In this document: positions 1 to 5,779 of the stretch, in pieces | How the letters are laid out: each line of letters opens with the position of its first letter | Position numbering within the stretch: position 1 is the stretch's first letter | Source of the DNA: Bacilli bacterium | GTDB taxonomy: Bacteria; Bacillota_I; Bacilli_A; RF39; UBA660 | Assembly (NCBI GenBank): GCA_024683115.1 | Contig: JAIKYM010000071.1 | Location: 1 to 8,750 of the forward strand | Length of the DNA: 8,750 nucleotides | Direction of reading: 5' to 3' | Notes under the pieces: model-generated | The model's input: the letters and a program-made list of their open reading frames with translations, nothing else | Database searches by the model: none | What the model was told of the DNA's origin: nothing | Made by a program: the position numbers and the translations under genes

Positions 1-197
1 CATCTCATTACAAGGGTACTAATACTAAGTTTATTAAATGCTTAGATGAAGAGAATAATTTGTTATTTAATACATCTACATTATCAATTGGAAATCATAA
101 AATAACATGTATTATAGAAACTGAAAACGGAACAACTTCTGTTGAAAAAAATGTTATTATATCTAAACCTAAATATTCAATTGATATTTTAAAATAA
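1..197 (+). CDS. 3' end of an unidentified gene, possible Ig-like surface-protein C-terminus
   Basis: An open frame enters from the left edge (first full codon at 3) and ends at TAA 195-197, leaving 64 visible residues. The segment is polar and rich in Asn, Thr, Ile and Lys. It contains the stretch G-N-H-K-I-T-C-I-I-E-T-E-N-G-T-T-S-V-E-K, whose alternating pattern with a central Cys looks like the last two beta strands of a bacterial Ig-like or PKD-type repeat. In that fold, a 'G-x-h-x-v-x-c' strand is followed by a turn and a 'k-x-V-x-v' strand. No LPXTG sorting motif, membrane anchor or charged tail follows, so the protein ends soon after the fold. The start and the rest of the protein lie outside the window. 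The Ig-like reading is inference from strand pattern only. The promoter of the next unit is embedded in its last codons. Confidence 0.6.
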   Translation, partial: SHYKGTNTKFIKCLDEENNLLFNTSTLSIGNHKITCIIETENGTTSVEKNVIISKPKYSIDILK

Positions 198-208
198 TGT
201 GATATAAT
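181..208 (+). promoter_or_regulatory. Sigma-A-type promoter of the T-box/thrS operon
   Basis: TTGATA (181-186) and TATAAT (203-208) are separated by 16 bases, and TG sits one base before the -10 (200-201), giving an extended -10. Transcription should begin about 213-216, exactly where the first paired strand of the T-box leader starts. The -35 lies inside the end of the upstream coding frame. Confidence 0.85.
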
Positions 209-212
209 TTAT

Positions 213-408
213 TTAGAAATCAACGAGGAAAGACAAGATTATTAATTGATTCTTCAAAGAGAGTTCACGGTTGGTGTGAGTGAATAGATAGATTAATAGT
301 TACTACTTTCTAAGAGAATGAAAACATTCCGGGTAATTCCGTTAAAGATAATTAAGTTAAATAGAGGATGGTACCGTGCTATGCACTCCTTAAGTACTAT
401 CCTTTTTT
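213..408 (+). promoter_or_regulatory. T-box riboswitch leader, probable tRNA-Thr specificity
   Basis: The leader senses uncharged tRNA and permits read-through into the two genes below. Stem I is closed by TTAGAAA (213-219) pairing with TTTCTAA (307-313). A second helix pairs TATTAAT (240-246) with ATTAATA (292-298). The distal Stem I signature AGAGAG followed by GGTTGGTG is present (258-276). The likely specifier is ACT at 302-304, followed by A-C and then the closing helix, the spacing seen in classical T-boxes; ACU is a Thr codon, agreeing with thrS downstream. A small hairpin GAATG-AAAA-CATTC (316-329) sits in the Stem III position. The T-box sequence AGGATGGTACCGTG (365-378) differs slightly from the usual AGGGTGGTACCGCG; its TGGT offers bases to pair with the tRNA NCCA end. 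An alternative reading of the specifier as TAC (Tyr) is less likely by position and context. Confidence 0.93.
365..408 (+). terminator. T-box-controlled intrinsic terminator
   Basis: AGGATGGTAC (365-374) pairs with GTACTATCCT (394-403), ten pairs including one G-U, followed by a T run through 408. The 5' arm is the T-box sequence itself, so terminator and antiterminator are mutually exclusive. Termination is the default when tRNA-Thr is charged. Confidence 0.9.
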
Positions 409-433
409 ATTTTATTTAGAGGGGGAGAAAAAT

Positions 434-1015
434 ATGGACGAACAAGAAGATTTAATGGCCTTATATGAACAATACATTGATGATCAAACACTACAAGAAA
501 TAAATGAGGCAGATAATTTAGAGGAATCAGGTTATAAAATAGTAAGAAAAGGTTATAGTGAAGCTAGATTTCCTGAAGAATTATTAATTCCAATTAGTGA
601 TTTTGTAAATTATTACTTAGGAATTACAGGTAATTGTAAGAATCTATGGCATTCAGGATTAAAAGATTTAGGATCTATTTATTTATTTGGAGTAGATAAT
701 AATTTTGCTAATAAGCATCCTGATAAAGTATACACTGGAGAACTATTACTAGTTGTTGATGCTAGGGGTAATGTAGGAACTTATATTAATCCTAATTTAA
801 TTAAGAATTTAATTGAATCTGAAGATGCTCAAGTAGAACTTCGCCATTTAAGAAAAACAGGTGTTCAAACACTTGCTTTAGCTGGTGAATATATTCAAAA
901 GTGTATTGAATTACAACTACAATTAGATGCAACAGCTGGATACATGGATTTAATTAGGGCTACTCATAAGGTTGGTAAATACAAACAATTAAAGGAGAGA
1001 ATAAAACATGATTAA
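434..1015 (+). CDS. Unrecognised 193-aa protein co-regulated with thrS by the T-box
   Basis: This gene is predicted to encode a soluble 193-residue protein: there is no signal peptide and no membrane span. The start at 434 is chosen because AGGGGGAG lies 6 bases upstream. The frame is open back to an ATG at 368, but that ATG sits inside the terminator stem of the T-box and has no ribosome site. The N-terminus (residues 1-32) is acidic. The middle contains F-P-E-E-L-L-I-P-I-S-D-F and a likely beta hairpin around V-V-D-A-R-G-N-V-G-T-Y-I. The C-terminal 60 residues look helical and end basic. I do not recognise a family; the shape of the middle is loosely reminiscent of small SUKH-like or regulatory folds, but I would not assign it. 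It overlaps thrS by 8 bases and lies behind the Thr T-box, so it should be made with ThrRS under threonine limitation. A role linked to threonine, tRNA-Thr or ThrRS is inference from position only. Confidence 0.9.
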   Translation: MDEQEDLMALYEQYIDDQTLQEINEADNLEESGYKIVRKGYSEARFPEELLIPISDFVNYYLGITGNCKNLWHSGLKDLGSIYLFGVDNNFANKHPDKVYTGELLLVVDARGNVGTYINPNLIKNLIESEDAQVELRHLRKTGVQTLALAGEYIQKCIELQLQLDATAGYMDLIRATHKVGKYKQLKERIKHD

Positions 1016-2768
1016 TTTTAAAGAAGATGAAAAATTATATAATTTAAATCACTCATGTGCTCATATGATGGCACAAGCGATTAAACATATTTGGCCTGAA
1101 GCTAAGTTTTGGGTTGGACCAGTTATTGAAACAGGTTTTTACTATGATGTAGATTTAGGTGATAAAGTTATTACTGATGAAGATATTCCGGTAATCGAAA
1201 AAGAAATGAAGAAATTAGCTAAAGACGGTAAGAGATTAGTTAGAAGAGAATTATCTAAAGAAGAAGCATTAGAAATGTTTAAAGATGATCCATATAAGAT
1301 TGATTTAATTGAAAGAATGGATGAAGAAAATACTGTTATTTCTTGTTATACTCAAGGTGATTTCACTGACTTATGTAGAGGTGGACATGTTGATACATTA
1401 AAAGAATGTAAGAATTTCAAATTATTAAAATTCTCCGGTGCATATTGGAAAGGTGATACAAATAATAAAGTATTACAAAGAATATATGGTGTATGTTTAC
1501 CATCTGAAGAAGAATTAAATGCATATCTTCAAGAATTAGAAGAAGCAAAAGAAAGAGATCATAGAAAAATAGGTAAAGATTTAGGAATATATATGTTATC
1601 TGATTTAGTTGGTAAAGGACTTCCTATGTATTTACCAAATGGATTTACTTTATGGAATTTACTAGAAACATATATTAGAGATAAAGAGATTAAACGTGGA
1701 TATTTACATGTTCAAACTCCACCTCTAGGAAATGTTAATTTATATAAGACATCTGGACACTTAGAACATTACAAAGATGCAATGTTCCCAATCATGCAAG
1801 TAGAAGATGAAGAATATGTTTTAAGACCAATGAACTGTCCACATCATATGGTAATGTATGGTAATGATATTCATTCATATAGAGATTTACCAATGAGAAT
1901 TGCTGAAATAGCAAGAGATTGTAGATACGAATCGTCTGGTTCATTAAAAGGTATTGAAAGAGTTAGAACATTCTGTCAAAATGACTGTCATATCTTCTGT
2001 ACTCCAGAACAAATTGAAGAAGAATTCAAAGGTGTTATTGATTTAATACTTGAAGTATATAAAGAATTAGGTATTAAGAATTATAGATTTGAATTATCAT
2101 TAAGAGATCCTGAAGATAAAGTTAAATATCATCAAGATGATGAAATGTGGAATAAAGCAGAAGATGCTTTAAGAAAAATCATGGATGATTTAAAAATTCC
2201 ATATGTTGAAAAGATTGGGGAAGCAGCATTCTATGGACCTAAGTGTGATGTACAAGTTCAACCAGCTGTAGGTAATGAAATTACTTTATCTACTTGCCAA
2301 ATAGATTTCTGCTTACCTATGAAATTTGATTTATCTTATATAGATAAAGATGGTTCTAAGAAAACTCCAGTTGTATTACATAGAGCAATCTTAGGATCAA
2401 TTGATAGAGCTATTGCATTCTATCTAGAAGAAACTAAGGGTAACTTACCATTATGGTTAGCTCCTAAACAAGTTTCGATTCTACCAGTTAATAATGAATA
2501 TCATTTAGAATATGCTAATGAAGTATATAAATTATTATCTGATGCTGGTATTAGAGTAACAATGAATGCTAGTGATGAAAAGTTATCTTATAGAATGAGA
2601 GAAGAACAAATTAAGAAGATTCCTATCATGTTAGTTTTAGGTAACAATGAAAGAGATGAAAGAACTGTTACATTAAGATTACATGGTGAAGAACAAAAGA
2701 ATATGACATTAGATGAATTTATATCTTATGTTAAAGATAAAAATGATTCTAAAGCTTTAGATTTATAA
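1008..2768 (+). CDS. thrS: Threonyl-tRNA synthetase lacking the N-terminal TGS domain
   Basis: This class II synthetase attaches threonine to tRNA-Thr in the cytoplasm. It has 586 residues, against about 640 for E. coli ThrRS; the shortfall is at the front, where the TGS (N1) domain would be. The sequence begins directly in the editing (N2) domain, whose active-site residues are present: H15-S-C-A-H19 and C123-R-G-G-H127. The catalytic core follows, with the zinc ligands expected for this family at C277 (in R-P-M-N-C-P-H-H), H328 (in N-D-C-H-I-F) and H458 (in H-R-A-I-L-G-S). Arg320 precedes the motif 2 strand. The C-terminal anticodon-binding domain occupies roughly 485-580. The start at 1008 is supported by AAAGGAGAG at 991-999, 8 bases upstream, and by the overlap with the previous gene. 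Expression is under the upstream T-box. TGS-less ThrRS is known from some Mollicutes-type and other bacteria, so loss of the domain is unusual but not unique. Confidence 0.97.
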   Translation: MINFKEDEKLYNLNHSCAHMMAQAIKHIWPEAKFWVGPVIETGFYYDVDLGDKVITDEDIPVIEKEMKKLAKDGKRLVRRELSKEEALEMFKDDPYKIDLIERMDEENTVISCYTQGDFTDLCRGGHVDTLKECKNFKLLKFSGAYWKGDTNNKVLQRIYGVCLPSEEELNAYLQELEEAKERDHRKIGKDLGIYMLSDLVGKGLPMYLPNGFTLWNLLETYIRDKEIKRGYLHVQTPPLGNVNLYKTSGHLEHYKDAMFPIMQVEDEEYVLRPMNCPHHMVMYGNDIHSYRDLPMRIAEIARDCRYESSGSLKGIERVRTFCQNDCHIFCTPEQIEEEFKGVIDLILEVYKELGIKNYRFELSLRDPEDKVKYHQDDEMWNKAEDALRKIMDDLKIPYVEKIGEAAFYGPKCDVQVQPAVGNEITLSTCQIDFCLPMKFDLSYIDKDGSKKTPVVLHRAILGSIDRAIAFYLEETKGNLPLWLAPKQVSILPVNNEYHLEYANEVYKLLSDAGIRVTMNASDEKLSYRMREEQIKKIPIMLVLGNNERDERTVTLRLHGEEQKNMTLDEFISYVKDKNDSKALDL

Positions 2769-2771
2769 GAC

Positions 2772-2800
2772 TAGATATATCTATTCTTTTTTGATATAAT
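2772..2800 (+). promoter_or_regulatory. Promoter of the 63-aa membrane protein gene
   Basis: TATAAT at 2795-2800 is preceded by TG at 2792-2793 (extended -10, TGATATAAT). A weak -35, TAGATA at 2772-2777, stands 17 bases upstream. The start site should fall near 2807, giving a leader of about 20 bases with AGGAG at 2816-2820. Confidence 0.7.
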
Positions 2801-2827
2801 AGAATTAGAAAGTATAGGAGTGATGTT

Positions 2828-3019
2828 ATGAAGAAATCTTTTATTGTTATTGGAATAGTTGTAATATTAGCTATAGTAGGTGTAGTTATATTTTGTTTAA
2901 TATCAAATAATAACAAAAATAAAAATACAACAACAACTACAACGACATCAACAGGTGTATTAAATCCAAGTAATCCTGGTGGTGGAGATCACGGTGGTGG
3001 AGCAAATAGAGGATGGTAA
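2828..3019 (+). CDS. Small single-span membrane protein with Thr- and Gly-rich tail (63 aa)
   Basis: A 63-residue protein with AGGAG 7 bases before its ATG. Residues 1-3 (M-K-K) are followed by a strongly hydrophobic span at about 5-25. Then comes an Asn/Lys-rich hinge (27-33), seven consecutive Thr (34-40), and a Gly-rich end containing G-G-G-D-H-G-G-G and terminating in R-G-W. Cys23 is not in a lipobox context, so a lipoprotein is unlikely. The likely layout is N-terminus inside with a 38-residue disordered tail outside, where the Thr run could be a glycosylation site. It forms a one-gene transcription unit: its own promoter lies upstream, and its terminator is built partly from its last codons. 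I do not recognise a family, and the function is unknown. Its presence beside the envelope operon may or may not be meaningful. Confidence 0.8.
   Translation: MKKSFIVIGIVVILAIVGVVIFCLISNNNKNKNTTTTTTTSTGVLNPSNPGGGDHGGGANRGW
2927..2947 (+). repeat. ACN trinucleotide repeat coding for seven Thr
   Basis: Seven consecutive Thr codons (ACA, ACA, ACA, ACT, ACA, ACG, ACA) form an imperfect trinucleotide repeat. In-frame slippage would change the length of the Thr run without breaking the gene. Confidence 0.8.
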
Positions 3020-3033
3020 TATCCTCTTTTTTT
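3008..3033 (+). terminator. Intrinsic terminator overlapping the end of the 63-aa gene
   Basis: AGAGGAT (3008-3014) pairs with ATCCTCT (3021-3027) over a 6-base loop, and the T run spans 3027-3033. The left arm lies in the codons for the final R-G-W and the stop codon falls in the loop, so coding and termination signals are merged. Confidence 0.85.
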
Positions 3034-3046
3034 ATTATTTATAAAA

Positions 3047-3055
3047 TGATATAAT
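3047..3055 (+). promoter_or_regulatory. Extended -10 promoter of the five-gene membrane operon
   Basis: TGATATAAT lies at 3047-3055 (-10 hexamer 3050-3055). The region 16-18 bases upstream is the T run of the preceding terminator, with no real -35 consensus, so the promoter depends on the extended -10. The predicted start near 3061-3063 leaves a leader of about 10-12 bases before the ATG at 3073. Confidence 0.65.
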
Positions 3056-3072
3056 AATATATGGTGAATGGT

Positions 3073-4101
3073 ATGAAAAAGAATATTACAGGTATCTTAT
3101 ATTTTTATGTCCATTTTATAGTAGAAGTAGTATGTTTTTTCTATCTGACAAGAGTAACTAATAATTCCCCTGTTGTATGGTTAATACCTTTTATTTATGA
3201 TGGATTAGCATTTGTTCCACAAAGTATTATAGGATATATATCTGATAAACATCCTAAACTTAATATTGGTATTATAGGTGTAGTATTATTAATTATTTCT
3301 TATCTTTTATTTGGATTAACTAAATTAAAAGTATTTTATTCATTATTCTTTTTATGTATGGGTAATGCATTCTTACATGTTGCTGGTGCCGAGAATACTT
3401 TGAAGACTAGTGAAGGTAGACTAAGTCCTGCTGCAATATTTGTTGCTGGTGGATCATTTGGTGTAGTAACTGGTAAATTACTTGCTAGAACAAGTATTAG
3501 TTCTTTGTGGTTCTTAATACCAATTATAAGTATGATACCTTTTATACTACTTGCTAATACATATATAACTAATAAATCAAATACAAATAAATTTAATTAT
3601 GTTAAAGATAATGTTAATCCTTATCTAGTAGTGCTAATTGCTTTATTTGTAGTAGTAATTAGAGGTTATATGGGATATGGTATTCCTACATCATGGAATA
3701 AAACAACAGTACAACTTGTAATATTCTTTTTTACGATGGGATTAGGCAAAGCATTAGGTGGAATACTATCAGATAAGTTTGGTATTAAAAAGGTTGCAAC
3801 TTTATCTACAATAGTTGCAATTCCATTCCTGTGTTTTGGCGATAAGATAATGTTAATATCGTTAATAGGAGTTATGTTTTTCTCAATGACTATGAGTATT
3901 ACTTTAGGTATATTAGTATCAGTATTAAAGAAGAAACCGGGACTTGCATTTGGTATTACAACAATAGGTTTATTCCTGGGGACAGCTCCAATATTTTTTA
4001 TTAGTGTAAACATGACAGTTAATATAGTTATTATTATTGTGTTCTCAATAATATGCTCTATACTATTAAACCATGTATTAAAGGGAGATGATATAAAATG
4101 A
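3073..4101 (+). CDS. MFS-like multi-span membrane transporter (short form)
   Basis: A very hydrophobic 342-residue protein with about ten to twelve likely spans. Two copies of the MFS loop motif are visible: G-Y-I-S-D-K-H-P-K at about 54-62 (between spans 2 and 3), and G-G-I-L-S-D-K-F-G-I-K-K at 229-240 (between spans 8 and 9). This is the two-fold repeat expected of the major facilitator fold. A distinctive stretch, G-N-A-F-L-H-V-A-G-A at 97-106, continues into S-P-A-A-I-F-V-A-G-G. At 342 residues it is shorter than the usual 380-450. The substrate cannot be told. The start at 3073 is preferred to the ATG at 3061, because that ATG would sit at or before the predicted transcription start and lacks a ribosome site; GGTG at 3063-3066 is a weak site for 3073. 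The gene ends in TGA overlapping the next ATG (ATGA), so translation is probably coupled. It heads an operon of membrane and secreted proteins, which suggests a specialised envelope role more than nutrient uptake. Confidence 0.8.
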   Translation: MKKNITGILYFYVHFIVEVVCFFYLTRVTNNSPVVWLIPFIYDGLAFVPQSIIGYISDKHPKLNIGIIGVVLLIISYLLFGLTKLKVFYSLFFLCMGNAFLHVAGAENTLKTSEGRLSPAAIFVAGGSFGVVTGKLLARTSISSLWFLIPIISMIPFILLANTYITNKSNTNKFNYVKDNVNPYLVVLIALFVVVIRGYMGYGIPTSWNKTTVQLVIFFFTMGLGKALGGILSDKFGIKKVATLSTIVAIPFLCFGDKIMLISLIGVMFFSMTMSITLGILVSVLKKKPGLAFGITTIGLFLGTAPIFFISVNMTVNIVIIIVFSIICSILLNHVLKGDDIK

Positions 4102-4232
4102 AATATATTTTTAATCCCGTATATATTAAAGGCAATGAATTAATATTTTACCTGTTCTTAATTGCTATGGCAGTAATAATTATACTAACTGCTATATTCG
4201 TAATTAAGGAGATAAAAAATGAAAATAAGTGA
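4098..4232 (+). CDS. 44-aa single-span membrane protein overlapping both neighbours
   Basis: A short open frame starts at the ATGA overlap with the transporter gene (4098-4101) and ends at TGA 4230-4232, 14 bases inside the next gene. GGGAG at 4083-4087 provides a ribosome site about 10 bases upstream. The product starts M-K-Y-I-F-N-P-V-Y-I-K-G-N-E, has one clear hydrophobic span at about 15-36, and ends in a charged tail (K-E-I-K-N-E-N-K). Three facts argue that it is real: the interval is otherwise a 117-base hole in a tightly packed operon, the frame fills it completely, and the amino-acid pattern is a textbook membrane span. It probably acts as a small partner of the transporter or of the 117-residue membrane protein; that is inference from position. 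No known family is recognised. Confidence 0.78.
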   Translation: MKYIFNPVYIKGNELIFYLFLIAMAVIIILTAIFVIKEIKNENK

Positions 4233-4572
4233 TCTACCTTGTGTGATGATTAAATGCTTGATTTGTACCATCCTGATTGAAGTCATAATTGCATTTATTC
4301 TAAAAGTAAGAAATAAAAAAGATCTATTTAATGTAATACTAGTAAATATAGTTACAAATCCAGTAGTTGTATCATTACCATTTGTATTCTTAATTACTAG
4401 AGGATTACGTGCATATAGAATATCATTTATAGCACTTGAGATTATTACATTATTTGTTGAAGGTTTTATTTATCATAAGGTACTAGAATATAAGAAGATA
4501 AATCCATTTATATTATCTCTTATACTAAACTTAGGATCATATTTTATAGGTGAAATAATTAATTTATTATAA
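4219..4572 (+). CDS. 117-aa four-span membrane protein with intramembrane Glu and Asn
   Basis: AAGGAG at 4206-4211, 7 bases before the ATG, supports the start. Four likely spans lie at about 9-29, 37-59, 67-88 and 96-115. Unusual polar residues sit in or next to the spans: E21, N43, N47-P48, E74, E81, N104 and E112. R31-N-K-K-D35 forms the first cytoplasmic-looking loop, and E81-G-F-I-Y is a compact motif. Such a repeated set of buried acids and amides suggests a functional channel, ion or headgroup site, or a specific helix-packing interface. From memory, similar four-helix segments ('KKDL ... VN ... TNP ... E-G-F-I-Y') occur in uncharacterised Firmicutes membrane proteins, some fused behind a secreted domain; I could not verify this here. 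The gene lies between the 44-residue protein (14-base overlap) and the SH3-like proteins (24-base gap). The function is unknown. Confidence 0.8.
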   Translation: MKISDLPCVMIKCLICTILIEVIIAFILKVRNKKDLFNVILVNIVTNPVVVSLPFVFLITRGLRAYRISFIALEIITLFVEGFIYHKVLEYKKINPFILSLILNLGSYFIGEIINLL

Positions 4573-4596
4573 ATAAAGAAAGAGAGGAAGAAAGAA

Positions 4597-5763
4597 ATGA
4601 AAAAATTTTTAAAATTATTATTAGTAGCAATACTAGTAATGCCATTTATGGCAAAAGCAGATATGGGTGCTCCACAAATTAATAGTGTTGAGGTAACTAT
4701 TACTAATGAAAATGGTATCGATTACTACGATTATGATGGAGAGACAGTAAAAGGTCATCTAAATAAAGGTGATAAGATTAAAGTTGTTTCATTAGATATG
4801 GATGAAAAATATTATTATATAGAATTAGCAAATGGCAAAGATGCTGTAGTTAAGTCCTCTGATATTAAAAATGATTCTGAATATCCTGTTACATCTAAAG
4901 ATGTAGTAGATAGAGGGCAAGATTATGAAATCTATGTATTTGAAGAAAAAGGTGTAGATATCAGAAAAGGACCATATGAATTCTATGAAAAAGTAGCTCA
5001 TGTAGAATCTGGAACTAAACTTAAATATAGATATGCTATCTATGATGGTGAAGGTAATGGTTCTGAAGATGGTGAATACAACTTTGGTATTCATGCAGTA
5101 TATGTAGAACAAGATGGTGTTAAGGGATGGATTAACATTTTAGATAGTAAGGTTCTAGTAAGTGTAGAGCCTAGATACTATATAATATTTAATAGTATAG
5201 ATACTGAAAACACATTTTACTCAAAAGGATCATCTTCAGACTTTAAAGTTATTAAATCAGCTGGATGGGAAACAAATAGTTGGGATAGAGAAATATTAGT
5301 ATATGAAGATGGTAAATTTAAATTAATAGATGATTATTATTCTATTATACCTGATAAGATTCAATCATATACTTCTAAAAAAGATATTAAAGGTGAGCAA
5401 AATACAATCAAAGCTGGTACTGAGTTCTATATACTTGTTGGTGATGACTACGATGATTGTTCTTTCGTATATATGGTAAAAGGAAGTAATAAAATTTGTT
5501 CAATGTATAGTGATGATTTTGATGAGAAACTAATGAAATCATTTACTAAAGTTAGTGAAGCAAAGGTAGAAGATGTATTTACTATTAATGAAGTAGTAGA
5601 ACCTGAATATAAAACAACAATTACTAAAGAAAATAATAATGAAAATAATAATAAAGAATCAAAATCAACTAATACAATAGTAATTTGTGCTATTGTTGGT
5701 TGTAGTGTTGCTTTAATAGCAGTAGTAACAATTATTTTATTAAATAAAAAGAAGAATAAATAA
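4597..5763 (+). CDS. Secreted, C-terminally membrane-anchored SH3-like domain protein (paralogue A)
   Basis: A 388-residue protein with AGAGGAAG just upstream of the ATG. Residues 1-21 are a signal peptide with a good A-x-A cleavage site (A-K-A21), after which the mature protein opens with D-M-G-A-P. The N-terminal region (about 28-90) looks like a small beta barrel ending in K-S-S-D-I-K. A recognisable bacterial SH3-type domain follows at about 116-183: G-V-D-I-R-K-G-P near its start and V-K-G-W-I-N at its end are the family's typical strands. The region 190-330 is beta-rich and unassigned, with two cysteines (C288, C301) that could form a disulfide. A Glu/Asn-rich linker (343-357) leads to a membrane span at about 360-382 and a basic tail (K-K-K-N-K). 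The protein should face the cell wall, where SH3 domains commonly bind peptidoglycan. It is followed after 16 bases by a clear paralogue. Confidence 0.85.
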   Translation: MKKFLKLLLVAILVMPFMAKADMGAPQINSVEVTITNENGIDYYDYDGETVKGHLNKGDKIKVVSLDMDEKYYYIELANGKDAVVKSSDIKNDSEYPVTSKDVVDRGQDYEIYVFEEKGVDIRKGPYEFYEKVAHVESGTKLKYRYAIYDGEGNGSEDGEYNFGIHAVYVEQDGVKGWINILDSKVLVSVEPRYYIIFNSIDTENTFYSKGSSSDFKVIKSAGWETNSWDREILVYEDGKFKLIDDYYSIIPDKIQSYTSKKDIKGEQNTIKAGTEFYILVGDDYDDCSFVYMVKGSNKICSMYSDDFDEKLMKSFTKVSEAKVEDVFTINEVVEPEYKTTITKENNNENNNKESKSTNTIVICAIVGCSVALIAVVTIILLNKKKNK

Positions 5764-5779
5764 TAAGAGGGTGAATGAT

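Noticed and set aside
368..433. Upstream ATG (368) extending the 193-aa gene by 22 residues
   Set aside because: It lies within the T-box/terminator stem, has no ribosome site, and a strong AGGGGGAG precedes the ATG at 434.
2772..2790. Terminator directly after thrS
   Set aside because: TAGATATATCTA is palindromic but would give only about four A-T-rich pairs in a hairpin before the T run, too weak to call; the left half doubles as a -35. thrS transcripts may continue into the 63-aa gene.
3061..3072. ATG at 3061 as start of the transporter
   Set aside because: It coincides with the predicted transcription start after TATAAT at 3050-3055 and lacks a ribosome site; the ATG at 3073 begins a normal M-K-K N-terminus.
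3666..4013. Minus-strand frame inside the transporter gene
   Set aside because: It is a shadow of the plus-strand gene, with no ribosome site and unlikely composition.
4089..4097. TGATATAAA as an internal promoter before the 117-aa gene
   Set aside because: It is one base off the local -10 style, but it lies within coding sequence, has no -35 and is simply the codons D-D-I-K.
4098..4232. TGA read as Trp (Mycoplasma-type code)
   Set aside because: Conserved Trp positions use TGG, no TGA occurs inside the conserved genes, and reading through the two TGA stops gives only short tails.
4825..5112. Minus-strand frame inside the first SH3 gene
   Set aside because: It is Ile/Phe/Tyr-rich shadow coding opposite an AT-rich gene, with no independent support.
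5771..5779. GTG at 5771 as start of the second SH3 paralogue
   Set aside because: The GTG is part of the ribosome site GAGGGTG; starting at 5780 gives a signal peptide matching paralogue A in length.
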